Assembly: GCA_947561395.2 (NCBI GenBank)
Contig: OX387182.1
Coordinates: 42,401,949-42,465,948, forward strand
DNA length: 64,000 bases
Direction: 5' to 3'
Origin: Buxus sempervirens
Lineage: Eukaryota; Streptophyta; Magnoliopsida; Buxales; Buxaceae
Part shown: piece by piece, positions 12,676 to 23,850 of the stretch
Layout: each line of letters begins with the position of its first letter
How positions within the stretch are numbered: position 1 is the first letter of the stretch
Notes under the pieces: generated by a model
Database searches by the model: none
Told to the model about the DNA's origin: nothing
The model's input: the letters and a program-made list of their open reading frames with translations, nothing else
Made by a program: the position numbers and the translations under genes

Positions 12676-15417
12676 TACTGCTCCTGTGCAGGATCATCCC
12701 CGTGTCCTCTGCCACGTCCTCTTCTGCGGCCTCTACCTCGAGATGGTCGACGCCTAAAGACACGTGAGATGATGCGCTCAACAAGGTAGCGTGGTCTCCA
12801 GCCCAGATAGGACTGAATATGATACTCAAGGCAGTAGGCCGAATTGTCAAGAGGTGGGCCTGTGGGAACAGAATCTGATAAGGAAACCTCAGGCTCAGCA
12901 GGAGCAGGCTAGGCTGGAAGGATAGCCGCCTCAGGCTCAACTGGGTCCTCTGCCACAGCAGTCTCGACTCCTGCAGCTCAAGAAGTCTCGGTAGCAGCAG
13001 GAGGAGGATCCGAGACAAAAATAGCTGGATTAATGGAAATAAATTCAGAAATTGAAATATCAAGATGAACCGAGGAGGTGAAAGTAAAGAAAACTTACCA
13101 GGGACCTCAAGGAGCAGGATCAGGAGCCCTCACAGGAGATGAGAAACTAACAGGGTCAGCTGTAGCAGCAGGAACAAGAGCTACAACCGGGTCAGCAGCT
13201 GGGGCGTCCTCGGGGTCAGTAGTCCGAACCGGAGATGGATCAGGAACAGGAGGATCTGGCTCGAAGGCAACACCATGATCTGGGCCCGGACCCTGCAAAA
13301 GTCAAAACAATTCATATCAGAACAATACAGAAACATAGAAATGAAAGAGATAGAGTTATAAAGAACTAGATACCTGGCTAGCCCTAAGCTCAGCAACCAA
13401 AGCCTCCAACTCTCTAATCCAGGCATCTCTCTGAGCCACGGTCGCATCGTGCTCGGCTATCATATCATCGACCGTGGCCCGTTGGCTCTGGAACTGGTCC
13501 CACAAAGCATTCAGCTCATCTACCTGCCAATAAGAGCGGAATTAGAATCATGAATGCTGAATTAAAGGAAATAAGATAAGAGAAGGTGACTTACAGTATC
13601 GTCGTGAACCCGGATGTAGATCCCACCGATCTCTGTCACTCCCACAAGAGTGGGTCGATCCAATGGATACCCTCCTAATCCACTTGTTGTAGTCTCCAGC
13701 TACTGTAAGCCCCTCTGCATCCTGATACTGATCAAACTGGTCAATATCAAACCCAGGGAGGAGCATGTCAAGACCCACAGGAGGAGGAGGAGGAATTAGG
13801 ATACGAAGTACACCTGTGTGCTGATAGTACAGGCGCTCTTCTAGATACATCACCCCACCAAGCCTCCCAAGGAAGCACTGGTAGGGCTGGCATCGGAAGT
13901 CTCGCTCAAAAGCGTCCTGTACTATCATCTCACGAGCGACCCCAATATCCACATCGTCGAAACGTTCCAGGAGGAGCTGCAAAGAAGAAAAATATGGTAA
14001 GATACAAATAAGGTACAGGAAAGAGACAAAAGAGAAAGGAGCGAAGAATTTAACATCAGATTGTCAGGCACGATCCAAATGAACCCGAGTGGTACGGGGC
14101 TAGCTCCTGTCTACATCTCTATCCATGACAGACCACCGTAGAGCAACTGGGAACTCCGCAATACCAGGCACAGGGGAAGGGCGGAAGTAAGTCATGTAGG
14201 TATACATAAATACCTAGCAAAAGAGAAATCGGTTAAGGATAAAAAAGATAAAGTTTGGGTGGGTAAGACAAAGCAGATGAACCCAGTACCTGCAGGATCT
14301 GCCAGAAGAACCGGCAACTAACACCATCGCCCCTCAGAGCGGCCAAGCCTCGAACCACTCGGCATAATCCGGCCAAGATGGTCCCATATATAAGCCGACC
14401 CCATGCTCACTGCCGAGTCTGGCGGAGATCTCTCAAAGCATCCAAAAAGAGAGGACTAACACTGGTCGTGTCTTCCTAAAAAAGGCAACTTCCAAGCATT
14501 AGCAAGAATACATGCCGGAATATAGGTGCAAAAGCTGCATCCTCCGTGGTAATGGTTGCATGCCTCCCATCGAAGTGCCGAGTGAAGCTCTCTTGCAGCC
14601 AGCTGATGGAGATACGGCTGCTCCTCCGATCCCAAATATAGTCAAGCAAGTTCTCATATCCCAAGAGAAGGCCAATATTCGCAGCTGAAGGTTGGTCCAA
14701 CACTATAGTCTGCCCCATCAGAGGAATGCCGGTGATCATGACAAAATTGGAGGGACGGATCCCAAGCTCCACATCCGGCAGATGAAAGGACTGCATCTCC
14801 GGGAAGTATTGCTCCATCATGGCAAAGATAAGGGGGCAATCAGCTCGAAATGCGGGGATACAGAGAAAATAATCCAGGCGGCACCTACTGAACTCACGCC
14901 TGAGTGCCGGAGAAAGCGTCTAAGCCAACTCACTGAACCTCCCCCAACTGCCTTGTAGATGGGAGGGAGGATACGGGAGTGGAACATAAGCACGGATGCA
15001 CATGGAGGGGTGGCTATCCAAGCCACTAAGGAGCTCCGTATCATGAACAGACGCTCTCAACTCCGCGGAGATCCCTAGGCGGAAAGCTAAAGCAACACCC
15101 TCCTGACCTGAAGCTCCGGCTCGGCCTCAGCCCCTCTCTCCAACTCTACCTCGGCCTCTGCCCCGACCTCGAGCAGGTGCAACAACGAGCTGAAATTCAA
15201 AAGAGAAGTGTGAAGGTTTGTGTAGAAAGAAAATAGCAGGAGGGAAAAGAAAATTTGGGAAGCCTACCTCAGCAGAGCCCTCTCCAGAGCTTTCTCTAGA
15301 ATCATCTAGTGGATCAGACAGGGTAGCACTCTGATCGGACTCAACCCTGGCTCGAGAAGAAGAAGGCTGATCAGCTAGATCAACCTCATCTCGGACGCGG
15401 GAACGACTCCTAGCCAT
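12676..15417 (-). mobile_element. Antisense tract B: plant-mobile-domain-like gene of the Tat element
   Basis: The start-side segment on the minus strand begins MARSRSRVRDEVDLADQPSS and a following segment is RG-rich (GRGRGRGRVG). A middle segment (14476-14820) reads FHLPDVELGIRPSNFVMITG and LLLGYENLLDYIWDRR, resembling the plant mobile domain (PMD). Another (13548-13982) has FERDFRCQPYQCFLGRLGG. The last ends with a basic stretch FRRRPSRGRGRRRGRGRG near 12700. Coding-like segments are separated by spacers that look like introns. It may be broken; I do not resolve it. It is a second antisense gene in the same element, distinct from tract A. Confidence 0.5.
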
Positions 15418-17131
15418 CTACAGACAACAGGGCAGTATTTTAAGTTTCTGTTTAATGTTCAATGATTTATCAGAAATTTAGATTTCAACCCCTACGTGTT
15501 CTCACTCCTAATATTTTCTAATCCTAAGAATACCTGCAAGATTTAATCTTTCTTAATTTGTTGTGATTTTAGGATATATACAGCGTAAAAGCAAAGAAAA
15601 AAAATCAAGAGAGGCCAGAGTGGTCAAGGGATCAAAACTGAAATTGTAGACAGTCATTCAAATCAAGAATTGGCAGGACATGTTGGGGAGTCAAGACCAA
15701 TTGAGGAAAAAATTTTCACAGCATGGTATGATGATAAAATTGAAAATGATCATATCCACCATCAACAATTTATCAAAAGCATTGGCAAAATCTGAAAATC
15801 ATGTCATTTGGAAATGAGCCATTCGGTTGGAAATCACCACCAACAGAAAGTCTAGTGTTCTTAATCACTGTTGATTTAAGGACATAAGTTTGCAAGCATT
15901 AAATCCATTCAAGGTTTATGAAGCATGTAGACCAATAAGAGGTTCGGAGATTGATCACCACAAGCAAAGGAAAATAACCAAGTACAAGGACAGCATGGCA
16001 TCCGGTTATACTGAATTCCAATCAATGCATCATTCAATTGAGAATCATGGCATCACAGAAATTAAAGCATTGCAATATAGTGTGGAGTATTGGTCAAATG
16101 TTCATGGCAAAGGGTGCTGGAAACCCAATTTATTCAGAACAACCAGGTTAAGCAATAGCAAAGTTTGATTTGGGAACTTAGAGAAAATGCAAGAAGAAAT
16201 CTTGGCTAACCAAAATACAAAAAAGTCATGCCTTGCAAAAATTCAAGAATTCACCTGAAATCGGAAGTAGCTATCGATGAAGATGGTTTCTTTTAAGAAA
16301 AAGCAGTCATTGCCACAAGAACGGTGGAATGCAAGGATGGAAGTGGATCGACAGGGAGCATGAAGGATGCCTGGGTTGACCGAAGATCGAAGGAGGTCAC
16401 CAAAGCTTGGGCGATGGTGACAAGCAGTGAAAAATCACTTGAAAGCAAGGGCTGGGACGAAAACCCAAAAGATCGAACTTGGTCTTAGTCACAGCAATGG
16501 GTGACTAATCACCGGAGTTGATAAGAATTGCTGGAGTTCGCAAGTAGCTGTCGGAATCAAAGGGAACCGTCGGAGAAGATAACCGATGTGGAGAAGAAGC
16601 AATGTGTATCTAGCCTGAGCATTCGGAGAAGAAGAAAAGAAATGAAGAGTCGCGGCCGCGCGCGACTAAATAAAACCTCATGTATCGGACAAATCATGTC
16701 GAATACAAATAAAGGTGTTGATATCCAACTAAATATGTCGGATACAAAAGAAAAACAAAAAAAAAGAGAAAAAAAGGAAAAATGAAAGGAAAAGAGGAAA
16801 AAAGAAAAAAAGAAAAAGAAAAAAAACAGAAGAAAAGAAAAGAAAAAAGAAATGCATTGGTCCAAAGAAAATATTTAGTCAATTTTTTACAAGGTTTGAT
16901 GAAAAATCAGTTTTTCAAAAATCTTATTTTGGGTTTAAAATCCACTTTATAGCCACGAGAGCTCAGTTGAATTTAAGACAACTTGGAGAAATGCCCCCTT
17001 AAAGATAGGGCTTTTTGGCAAATCTTCACCCAAAATTATTTTGCAAAATTAAATTGAACCAAGCAAATCATGGTCAAGGAAGCGCAATTTGGGCCTATTT
17101 AATCTTTGCAGATCATTGCTCTGCAATTCCC
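15418..17131 (+). mobile_element. Tat element: 3' non-coding region
   Basis: No convincing coding frame is present. The stretch holds a second TATCCGAC-type dyad cluster (16680-16752), a purine-rich A/G tract (16740-16860) and A-rich sequence up to the polypurine tract. It would contain the promoter side of antisense tract B. Confidence 0.5.
16680..16752. promoter_or_regulatory. TATCCGAC/GTCGGATA dyads upstream of antisense tract B
   Basis: Half-sites TGTATCGGAC, GTCGAATACAA, TATCCAAC and GTCGGATACAA are spaced as in the Tat LTR. The position is 1.2 kb upstream of the start of antisense tract B on the minus strand. Confidence 0.45.
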
Positions 17132-17146
17132 GCAAAGAAGGGCAGT
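17132..17146 (+). other. Polypurine tract of the Tat element
   Basis: GCAAAGAAGGGCAGT stands directly before TGTAGACACCCC, the start of the 3' LTR. This is the expected plus-strand priming site for second-strand synthesis in an LTR retrotransposon. Confidence 0.75.
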
Positions 17147-17370
17147 TGTAGACACCCCAAATTGCACAGTGAAAATAATGAATAATTGGCAAAAATCATT
17201 CTTTCCTTTGTAACTAGCACAAAAATTCAGATTTAAGCATTTTTATTGTATCCGCCACAAGTCATCGGATACAAGAGAACTTTTTTATATCCAACAGAAG
17301 TCGTCGGATACAAGCAAATATTAGTGTATCCGACGACATATGTCGAATACAAAAATGTTCACTTGTAACC
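17147..17370 (+). mobile_element. Tat 3' LTR, first 224 bp, cut by nested insertion
   Basis: The sequence begins TGTAGACACCCCAAATTGC and matches, in inverted orientation, the sequence ending at 29285. It contains three TATCCGAC...GTCGGATAC-type dyads (17245-17352). It is cut at 17370 by a Tekay-like LTR. Confidence 0.85.
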
Positions 17371-18277
17371 TGTAACGCCCCGGATCCGAGTCACATGAAA
17401 AACCCGTAACTCGTCTCCAGAGGTTATTATAAAACACAGGATCGCAATATCAGAGTGAAGGAAAAACATGAATACAACAATAACTATATAACAGAGTGCG
17501 CTAAAATAATCCGAAACGAAAATAAACTCACATGACCAAGTAACTACCCGCAAGTATCGTCCTCTCCAGGAGCAACTGAAAACAAAACAAAACAATACGG
17601 AATGAGATACGAATATCCCAGTGAGCAGCACATGCATGCACAAATACATTTATTTTAGTTCTAAAACATGCCACGGTTATAAACCATATACAATGATGAT
17701 AACACACATATTCCGAATAATCTGACTAAATTTCAATAATCCAATTCATATCAGTGCGGAAAACCATCCGGTAAACCAAGCAATAACAATCCGTTTCCAA
17801 TCCTGAAGATATCAATAAATTAATGATTAACTGACAACAACATAGCAAATAACCATAATTTCGTATCTCAAGATATAATTCCAGATATACCAATGTCATA
17901 TAACACAAAGTCTTCTCATAACCATGCCCACGCCTCCAAATGTATATCCAGCCTACTCAGGGTTTCGGATATTGAAATGACTGCGTCATCCAATGCAGGC
18001 CTACTCCCCGGGTTTCTGCATTGACAACCAGGCCTACTCAGGGTTTCTGGCTGCTCTACACCGGCGGGAGGTACAATACTCAATAATCGGTAAACAATAT
18101 TCCATGAACCATAAATACCAACAAACCAGCGAATAAAACATATCACGTCAAACAAAATCAAATACCAACATTGGTCAATGTCATGACTATTGTTTAGTTG
18201 ATAAATTAAACATGCCAAGTAGACACTCCACACCTCCATGTACACAGTTCCGGCCTACTCAGGGTTTCGGAAACTCT
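17371..18277 (-). mobile_element. Partial Tekay-like LTR (3' portion), minus orientation
   Basis: The sequence begins (plus strand) TGTAACGCCCCGGATCCG and runs through the conserved CACATGCATGCAC block to a CCTACTCAGGG repeat cluster. It is nearly identical to 23851-24757; by eye I count about six differences over the first 880 bp. It abuts an oppositely oriented copy at about 18278, giving a palindrome of roughly 90-bp arms around 18275. It is an LTR fragment and young. Confidence 0.75.
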
Positions 18278-18900
18278 GAATAGGCCGAAACTGTGTACAT
18301 GGAGGTGTGGAGTGTCTACTTGGCATGTTTAATTTATCAACTAAACGATAGTCCTGACATTGACCAATCGATGTGTTACCGTACTTAACTGAGATGTGAT
18401 TTGTTTGATTGGAACTAGTCTTGAATTTCGATTTGAGAATTGATGTTGATTGTTTATCCGTATTCAGTGTTTTGTCGATGCATAGTTTAAATTGCAATCA
18501 ACTATTTCTGCATGCATGTGCTACTCGCTGAGATATTCGTATCTCACTCCGTTGTTTGTCTTGTTTGTTTTTCAGATACTCTTGGTGAGGCGATTTCTGG
18601 GGTAGATCCTGCTGAGGCTTATAGGGAGGAGGATTACTATTACCTTCCTTAGACTTGTAGGTTATCTGTTCTGAACTTGAGAACTTTGAATAAATTGAGA
18701 TGTATTAAAGTTTAATTGGGGTTGAACCATACGATTCTAGTTCAGTTTAAATGTCACAATTTTGCATAAATGGAAATGTGCACTCTGTCAGGTTATAGCT
18801 ATATGATTATCCAGCGATCATAAATTGATTAACGATCCTTGCCTAACCTCCGTGAGACGTGTTATATCTTTATTGAACAACACGGATCCGGGGCGTTACA
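18278..18900 (+). mobile_element. Partial Tekay-like LTR (3' portion), plus orientation, with 5' LTR role
   Basis: The last 620 bp of the LTR end CGGATCCGGGGCGTTACA and are followed at once by a primer-binding-site sequence. It is nearly identical to 23217-23836. It carries the block GCATGCATGTGCTACTCGC and a pyrimidine-rich tract before a CAG (about 18570). Confidence 0.75.
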
Positions 18901-18916
18901 GAGATGGTATCAGAGA
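18901..18916 (+). other. Primer binding site, initiator-tRNA-Met type
   Basis: GAGATGGTATCAGAGA follows the LTR end. TGGTATCAGAG is the standard plant primer-binding core complementary to initiator methionine tRNA. A truncated version of it (GATGGTATCA) follows the LTR end at 23836. Confidence 0.8.
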
Positions 18917-21356
18917 ATATCAGAGTTATAAAAGGAAACATGACATAGGAATAGGAAAACTCTAGGATGGCCTTGGGGGTTGTGTGCTCGTTAGATAGTA
19001 TTCCTTAAATAGGAAATATAGGCTGAGAGTGTTATTTCTTTAGATCTAGCAGTAAATCAATATGGTTAAAGGTAAGATACTGGATCTTCTATGTTTTATA
19101 TATAGGGTGTGTTATGATTTGTTATTTGGGATATAATGCATTACTATTATTATTATTATTATTAACATTATAAATTATGCATGATTAAGGAAAAGTTATT
19201 GAATTTTCATTCAGAAGGAATTGAGGATTCTGAGAAGTAGTTAGTTTTGAGATAAACATTAAAATGAATACGTGGAAGTTATGAGATGATTTTAATTGCT
19301 GAATTCATATATTTGAAGCTTGAAATTGGTGATGGTTGATTAAGCATGCGAGCTATTGTATGCTTAATTGGATGATGAGCCAGATGTATATAGCCATACT
19401 TTAGTAGTGTGAGGCATCGGCCAATGCTGAACACATGCTGGGGTATTAAGTTTTATACAAATGGGTTACGTAATGGTAATATTTATAAGTATTTGAGAAA
19501 TTTGTTGTGTGAAATAATTACTTAAGTTAAGCCAGAAGAGGATCTACATGAATTCTTCTCTATCCTTCATATAGGTGCACATATCTGAAAGGGTGGGTGA
19601 CAGCAAGTTATGTTGTCTTCTTCTGAGCTATTTTATTTTACTAGTAGGTATGAATATGGGGAATAAGAAATTTTAAGTGGTTATATTCATAAGGATTATT
19701 GAGAATGCATGGGTAAGTTTGGAAAATTATTAAATGCGTAGCGGAAGTGTGGTAAATTTAGAAGGCAAGGATGAGATCTCATTCGGAAAATTTCTCCACC
19801 AGGATAGAATGTAAGTAAGCATGAGGGTGCACTTGAGTTTGGTGGTATGACCTTATTGGGTTGAAGTTTAAGAGATTTCCAGATTACAATAGTTGGGGAG
19901 GATATCTTATTTTCCGCAGTATCTGGTTATAATATAAGAGGATAAATGGATCTATGGAGAGATTATATTTTTACATTTATTATTATCCAGCTTGAAGCAT
20001 CCTAGTCATTTTATATGTATCATTATTAGGTTATAAAAGTGCCATGGGATAAGATCACTACAGTTATGGTTGGTTAGTGGAATATTGTGGGTACAAGTAG
20101 AAATTAGCCATGGGGATGGTGGGATTTTAGCTTTAATGCCTGTGAAGTCAGAATTAACCTAGCGTAGTTGGGAGAGATTGTTACCGAATTCAGCTTGAGG
20201 CACACCAGGGAATTAGGGAAAGGAGATAAGCCTACTAGCGGCTTGATTTCAAGAATGGTTTATTAAGACTTGGAGGCAGGGTATGTGTGCCAGGTGATAA
20301 AAAAAAATGAATAAATAAATAAATAATAATATGGAGTGAATGAGTGCTATTTATTTCAGAAATTTTATGGATGTGCTTTAATATAAAAGCAAGTAAATAG
20401 ATGCTGAAATAAGATTTTAAATGACATGATTAAACCTAAAGAGAGTTTTAGAATGTATTAGAGGAGGTATAATTATTTCTTAGTGCATTGGTATTGCAAG
20501 GGTATAAGTTATAGGAATTTCTTCTTATGTGAAAAATTATGTCTGGAGTTAATTGGAAATGTATTGAGGAATAAATGTAGAAATCTAAGTTAAATAAGAG
20601 AGGTGGAATTTAGGGTCTCCATTTAAGTGAATGGAAAGTTTTGAAGGAAGAAATATGTTTTATTTTAGAAGTAAGGACATAAGGTAAGTTTTTAAAAAAA
20701 AAAAAAGAGGAGAAATCTGTTGGTTGATCTTAAAATGAGCTAAACCATTCTGAATAGGGTTAAATTCTGAATTGTTAAGGATCCCGACGAAATTTTGCAG
20801 GAAGGATATCTCCATTAGCTACTCTCATTGGCCTGTCAGTGAGTTCTGTTAAAATTGTTGAATACTAGATTGAAGAATGAAACACACATAGTGGTGGATT
20901 GAGTTTAGCACGGGTTGTGTGAAGTTGTTTTGGTTTAGTATCCATGGGAGAGATAAATATCAAATTCAAATTGATGCACATCAGAGAATTAGTAAAGAAA
21001 GGGGGAGAGATTGCTGGAGATTTTGGTTTCAAGAATAGTTTATTGAGGTTAGAGGCAAGGCCTAAGTGCGGGATAATGCGAAGATTAGAAAATTAATATT
21101 TGGAGATCAGTTAGTTTAGATATTGAGTTTGTCATGAGTAAGTGTTACAAATCATAGTGAGGTGTGAGTCAATGTTTTGTGGTAGAAAAATGCAATGAGG
21201 TGTGAGTTAATGTTTTGTGGTAGAATAATGGAAGGGAGTGATATAAACAAGTGCAATCAGCAAAGGAGTGAAGGAGATGCCTAGGATATGCTCAGTTTTG
21301 GTTATCATTTCATGATTTGAAATTTCGAGGACGAAATTTTTTGAAGGAGGGAAGAA
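18917..21356 (+). mobile_element. Coding-free internal region of a Tekay-like element
   Basis: Between primer binding site and 3' LTR there are only 2.4 kb and no gag or pol signature in any frame. It is therefore a non-autonomous (LARD-like) or heavily reduced derivative. A diverged direct repeat is visible: about 20180-20290 and 20975-21070 both read from GCACA(C/T)CAG..GAATTAG to TTTATT(A/G)AG. The end has TTTCGAGGACGAAATTTT and GAAGGAGGGAAGAA, the end signature of many Tekay/Del chromoviruses and their polypurine tract. Confidence 0.65.
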
Positions 21357-23836
21357 TTTAAGACCCCAGTTTTGAGTAGAAAAAAAAAATAATAATAATA
21401 AACAAATAATAATAGTAGATAAAAATAAAAATATATGCAAGAGTATGAACATATGGATTTATGGACAGGTTAAATCAAAATTTATTTATTGCTGGAGATT
21501 TGTGGTCATTAGTTGCCAAAGAGAATAAGCTTAAGTGGATGCAGGAAATTGTAGGGCTTTCAGTGGGCGAGCATGCACAGGATCAAGGCTTTTAAAAGGT
21601 TGTCGTGCAGCAATACGTATGGGAGCGTGTGGAAGGTATATATACTAAAGGGGAAATTAGGTTTTTGGTTTTCGAATGCTCGCATCGTATTTTTGTAACT
21701 GAGGACGTTTGGGGTTTTGCAGCTACTATGGCGATTAGGGTTTTGCTGGGAAGAGATGGAACCGCGAGAGCTACGACTGGATTAGTGGAGTCGGAGATCC
21801 AGATTTCGGTGGGTTTTTCCTCTCGCGAGTAGGGGATGGTTCGGCTACCTTCACATCCTCGCGCGCAGCCGGAAATCGTGATCGGCCGGTTGTGGAATAA
21901 GCTTTTATTCTGGGAAAAGCATATAAGGGTGAGTAGCACTGATTTACAACTGGGGTTTTGTGTTTTATGTTTTCTCGAGATTATTCGGATGCATGGTTGT
22001 AGTTTAAATGATCTCTTGAGTTTTCTCTTAGTTTTCTGGAATGGCATGAAACAGAGTCGGAGACCGAAATTTACCTTGAGTTTAAATGTATTTAGATTAA
22101 ATCCAAATATGGTTGGGAAGTCTCCTGGGAGTATTAGGAGGGTATTGGAGCAATTACAGACCTAAACAAACCGGCCAGTCTTGTAGATCTTGGAATAATA
22201 GAGAAACAAAAATCACAGGGGGTATCCGCCCACCTCGCGCTCACCGGCGCTCACCTAAGAGGTAGGCGCCCCGTTAAACACGACTCACCGCCGAGCTCAC
22301 GCCCGGCTGCCGCTCAGCTCGCGCTCAGCAGAAAACCTTGCGCTCATCTCGCGCGAATCTCGCGCCCACCTCACGCCCATCTCGCGCTCAGCTCACGCTC
22401 ACCTAGCGTCGAGTGAGCGGTAGGTCGATTTTACCCCAATTCTTCACCGCCGACCGGCGCTCACCTCGCGCCCACCTCAGGAGGTGAGCGGCAGACCCTA
22501 TTTTGCTTACTGAATTTGAGATTTGATTTAACTAAGGGTATTTGGGTTACTTGAGGATTAAACCACTTCACTATTCACTTGTTTGGGAACCCTGGGAATC
22601 TATTTTGCCTAGGAAACTATTAGAGGAAAATTTAGTGAACTTCTTAAAAGCTTTCAAGTTGAGTTTAGGTTGTTCATGAATGTTATGCCGGATACCAAAC
22701 CACTAAGAGTTACTAATTACATTTCCTCTGTTTTATACACTGTTTTGATTGAGGAGTTATTCTATTCTGGTTTCACTGGTTTGGAAACTTTAAATGTATT
22801 GTAAAGATTTCCTTGGTATGAATGAATTGAGTTTTACTTTCATATGACTTGTGTCACGGAAATGAGAAAATACTGAATGTACTTGAGGTACTGCTTGGTC
22901 CAGAGGGACAGGTGATGAATTGTGATGGGTTTTACATGATATGAAATGAATGGTTTTACTTTGATATTGGAATTGAGATTATACGATGTTTTACTGTTTT
23001 GGTCTAGCTTGTCCTGGATCCAGATGTTTAAGCTTAGTAATGTGATGTTATTGTTGGTTGTTGGAATTGCATGGCCTTGTGTGTTGCCACGACCAGTGTA
23101 GAGCAGCCAGAAACCGTGAGTAGGCCTGGTTGTCAATGCAGAAACCCGGGGAGTAGGCCTGCATTGGATGACGGAACACTAAGTAGGCCGTCATTTCAGA
23201 GTTCCGAAACCCTGAGTAGGCCTGAACTGTGTACATGGAGGTGTGGAGTGTCTACTTGGCATGTTTAATTTATCAACTAAACGATAGTCCTGACATTGAC
23301 CAATCGATGTGTTACCGTACTTAACTGAGATGTGATTTGTTTGATTGGAACTAGTCTTGAATTTCGATTTGAGAATTGATGTTGATTGTTTAACCGTATT
23401 CAGTGTTTTGTAGATGCATAGTTTAAATTGCGATCAACTATTTCTGCATGCATGTGCTACTCGCTGAGATATTCGTATCTCACTCCGTTGTTTGTCTTGT
23501 TTGTTTTTCAGATACTCTTGGTGAGGCGATTTCTGGGGTAGATCCTGCTGAGGCTTATAGGGAGGAGGATTACTATTACCTTCCTTAGACTTGTAGGTTA
23601 TCTGTTCTGAACTTGAGAACTTTGAATAAATTGAGATGTATTAAAGTTTAATTGGGGTTGAACCATACGATTCTAGTTCAGTTTAAATGTCACAATTTTG
23701 CATAAATGGAAATGTGCACTCTGTCAGGTTATAGCTATATGATTATCCAGCGATCATAAATTGATTAACGATCCTTGCCTAACCTCCGTGAGACGTGTTA
23801 TATCTTTATTGAACAATACGGATCCGGGGCGTTACA
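21357..23836 (+). mobile_element. Tekay-like LTR, plus orientation, complete
   Basis: It starts just after the purine tract (TTTAAGACCCCAG here, TGTAAGACCCCAG in the mirror copy) and ends CGGATCCGGGGCGTTACA. Its outer 1.1 kb and last 0.8 kb are nearly identical to the minus LTR at 23851-27010, but the middle (about 22500-23040) differs entirely from that copy. It contains a GC-rich CTCGCGC/CTCACC block (22213-22490). Confidence 0.75.
22213..22490. repeat. GC-rich CTCGCGC / GCTCACC repeat block in LTR
   Basis: Many imperfect short copies of CTCGCGCCCACC, GCTCACCTC and CTCGCGCTCAG follow each other. The mirror LTR has the same block at about 25905-26150. The solo LTR at 29338 has a related but weaker block (30265-30440). 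Confidence 0.65.
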
Positions 23837-23850
23837 GAGATGGTATCATC

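Larger units (their letters stand above)
1..17370 (+). mobile_element. Tat/Ogre-type Ty3/gypsy LTR retrotransposon, 5' end outside window
   Basis: The parts seen in order are a gag C-terminal finger (80-160), protease, reverse transcriptase, RNase H, a second archaeal-type RNase H, integrase, a long 3' region with two antisense gene-like tracts, a polypurine tract (17132-17146) and the start of the 3' LTR (17147). The gag finger, the protease context, the extra RNase H and the antisense genes before the 3' LTR fit the Tat clade; Grande is a known example with an antisense gene. The element is broken: the coding part is interrupted roughly ten times, by small changes and by a solo LTR insertion in gag. 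It is old relative to the near-identical LTRs nested in its own 3' LTR. The 5' LTR and most of gag lie before the window, so total length is unknown. Confidence 0.85.

Noticed and set aside
17359-18245. Small minus-strand frames repeated at 23806-24725
   Set aside because: They lie in LTR copies that are near-identical as DNA; no coding pattern.
21592-22047. 151-codon minus-strand open frame in the LTR, repeated nearly identically at 26321-26776 on the plus strand
   Set aside because: The two frames are the same LTR segment in mirror copies, so their similarity reflects recent duplication, not selection. No domain is recognisable.
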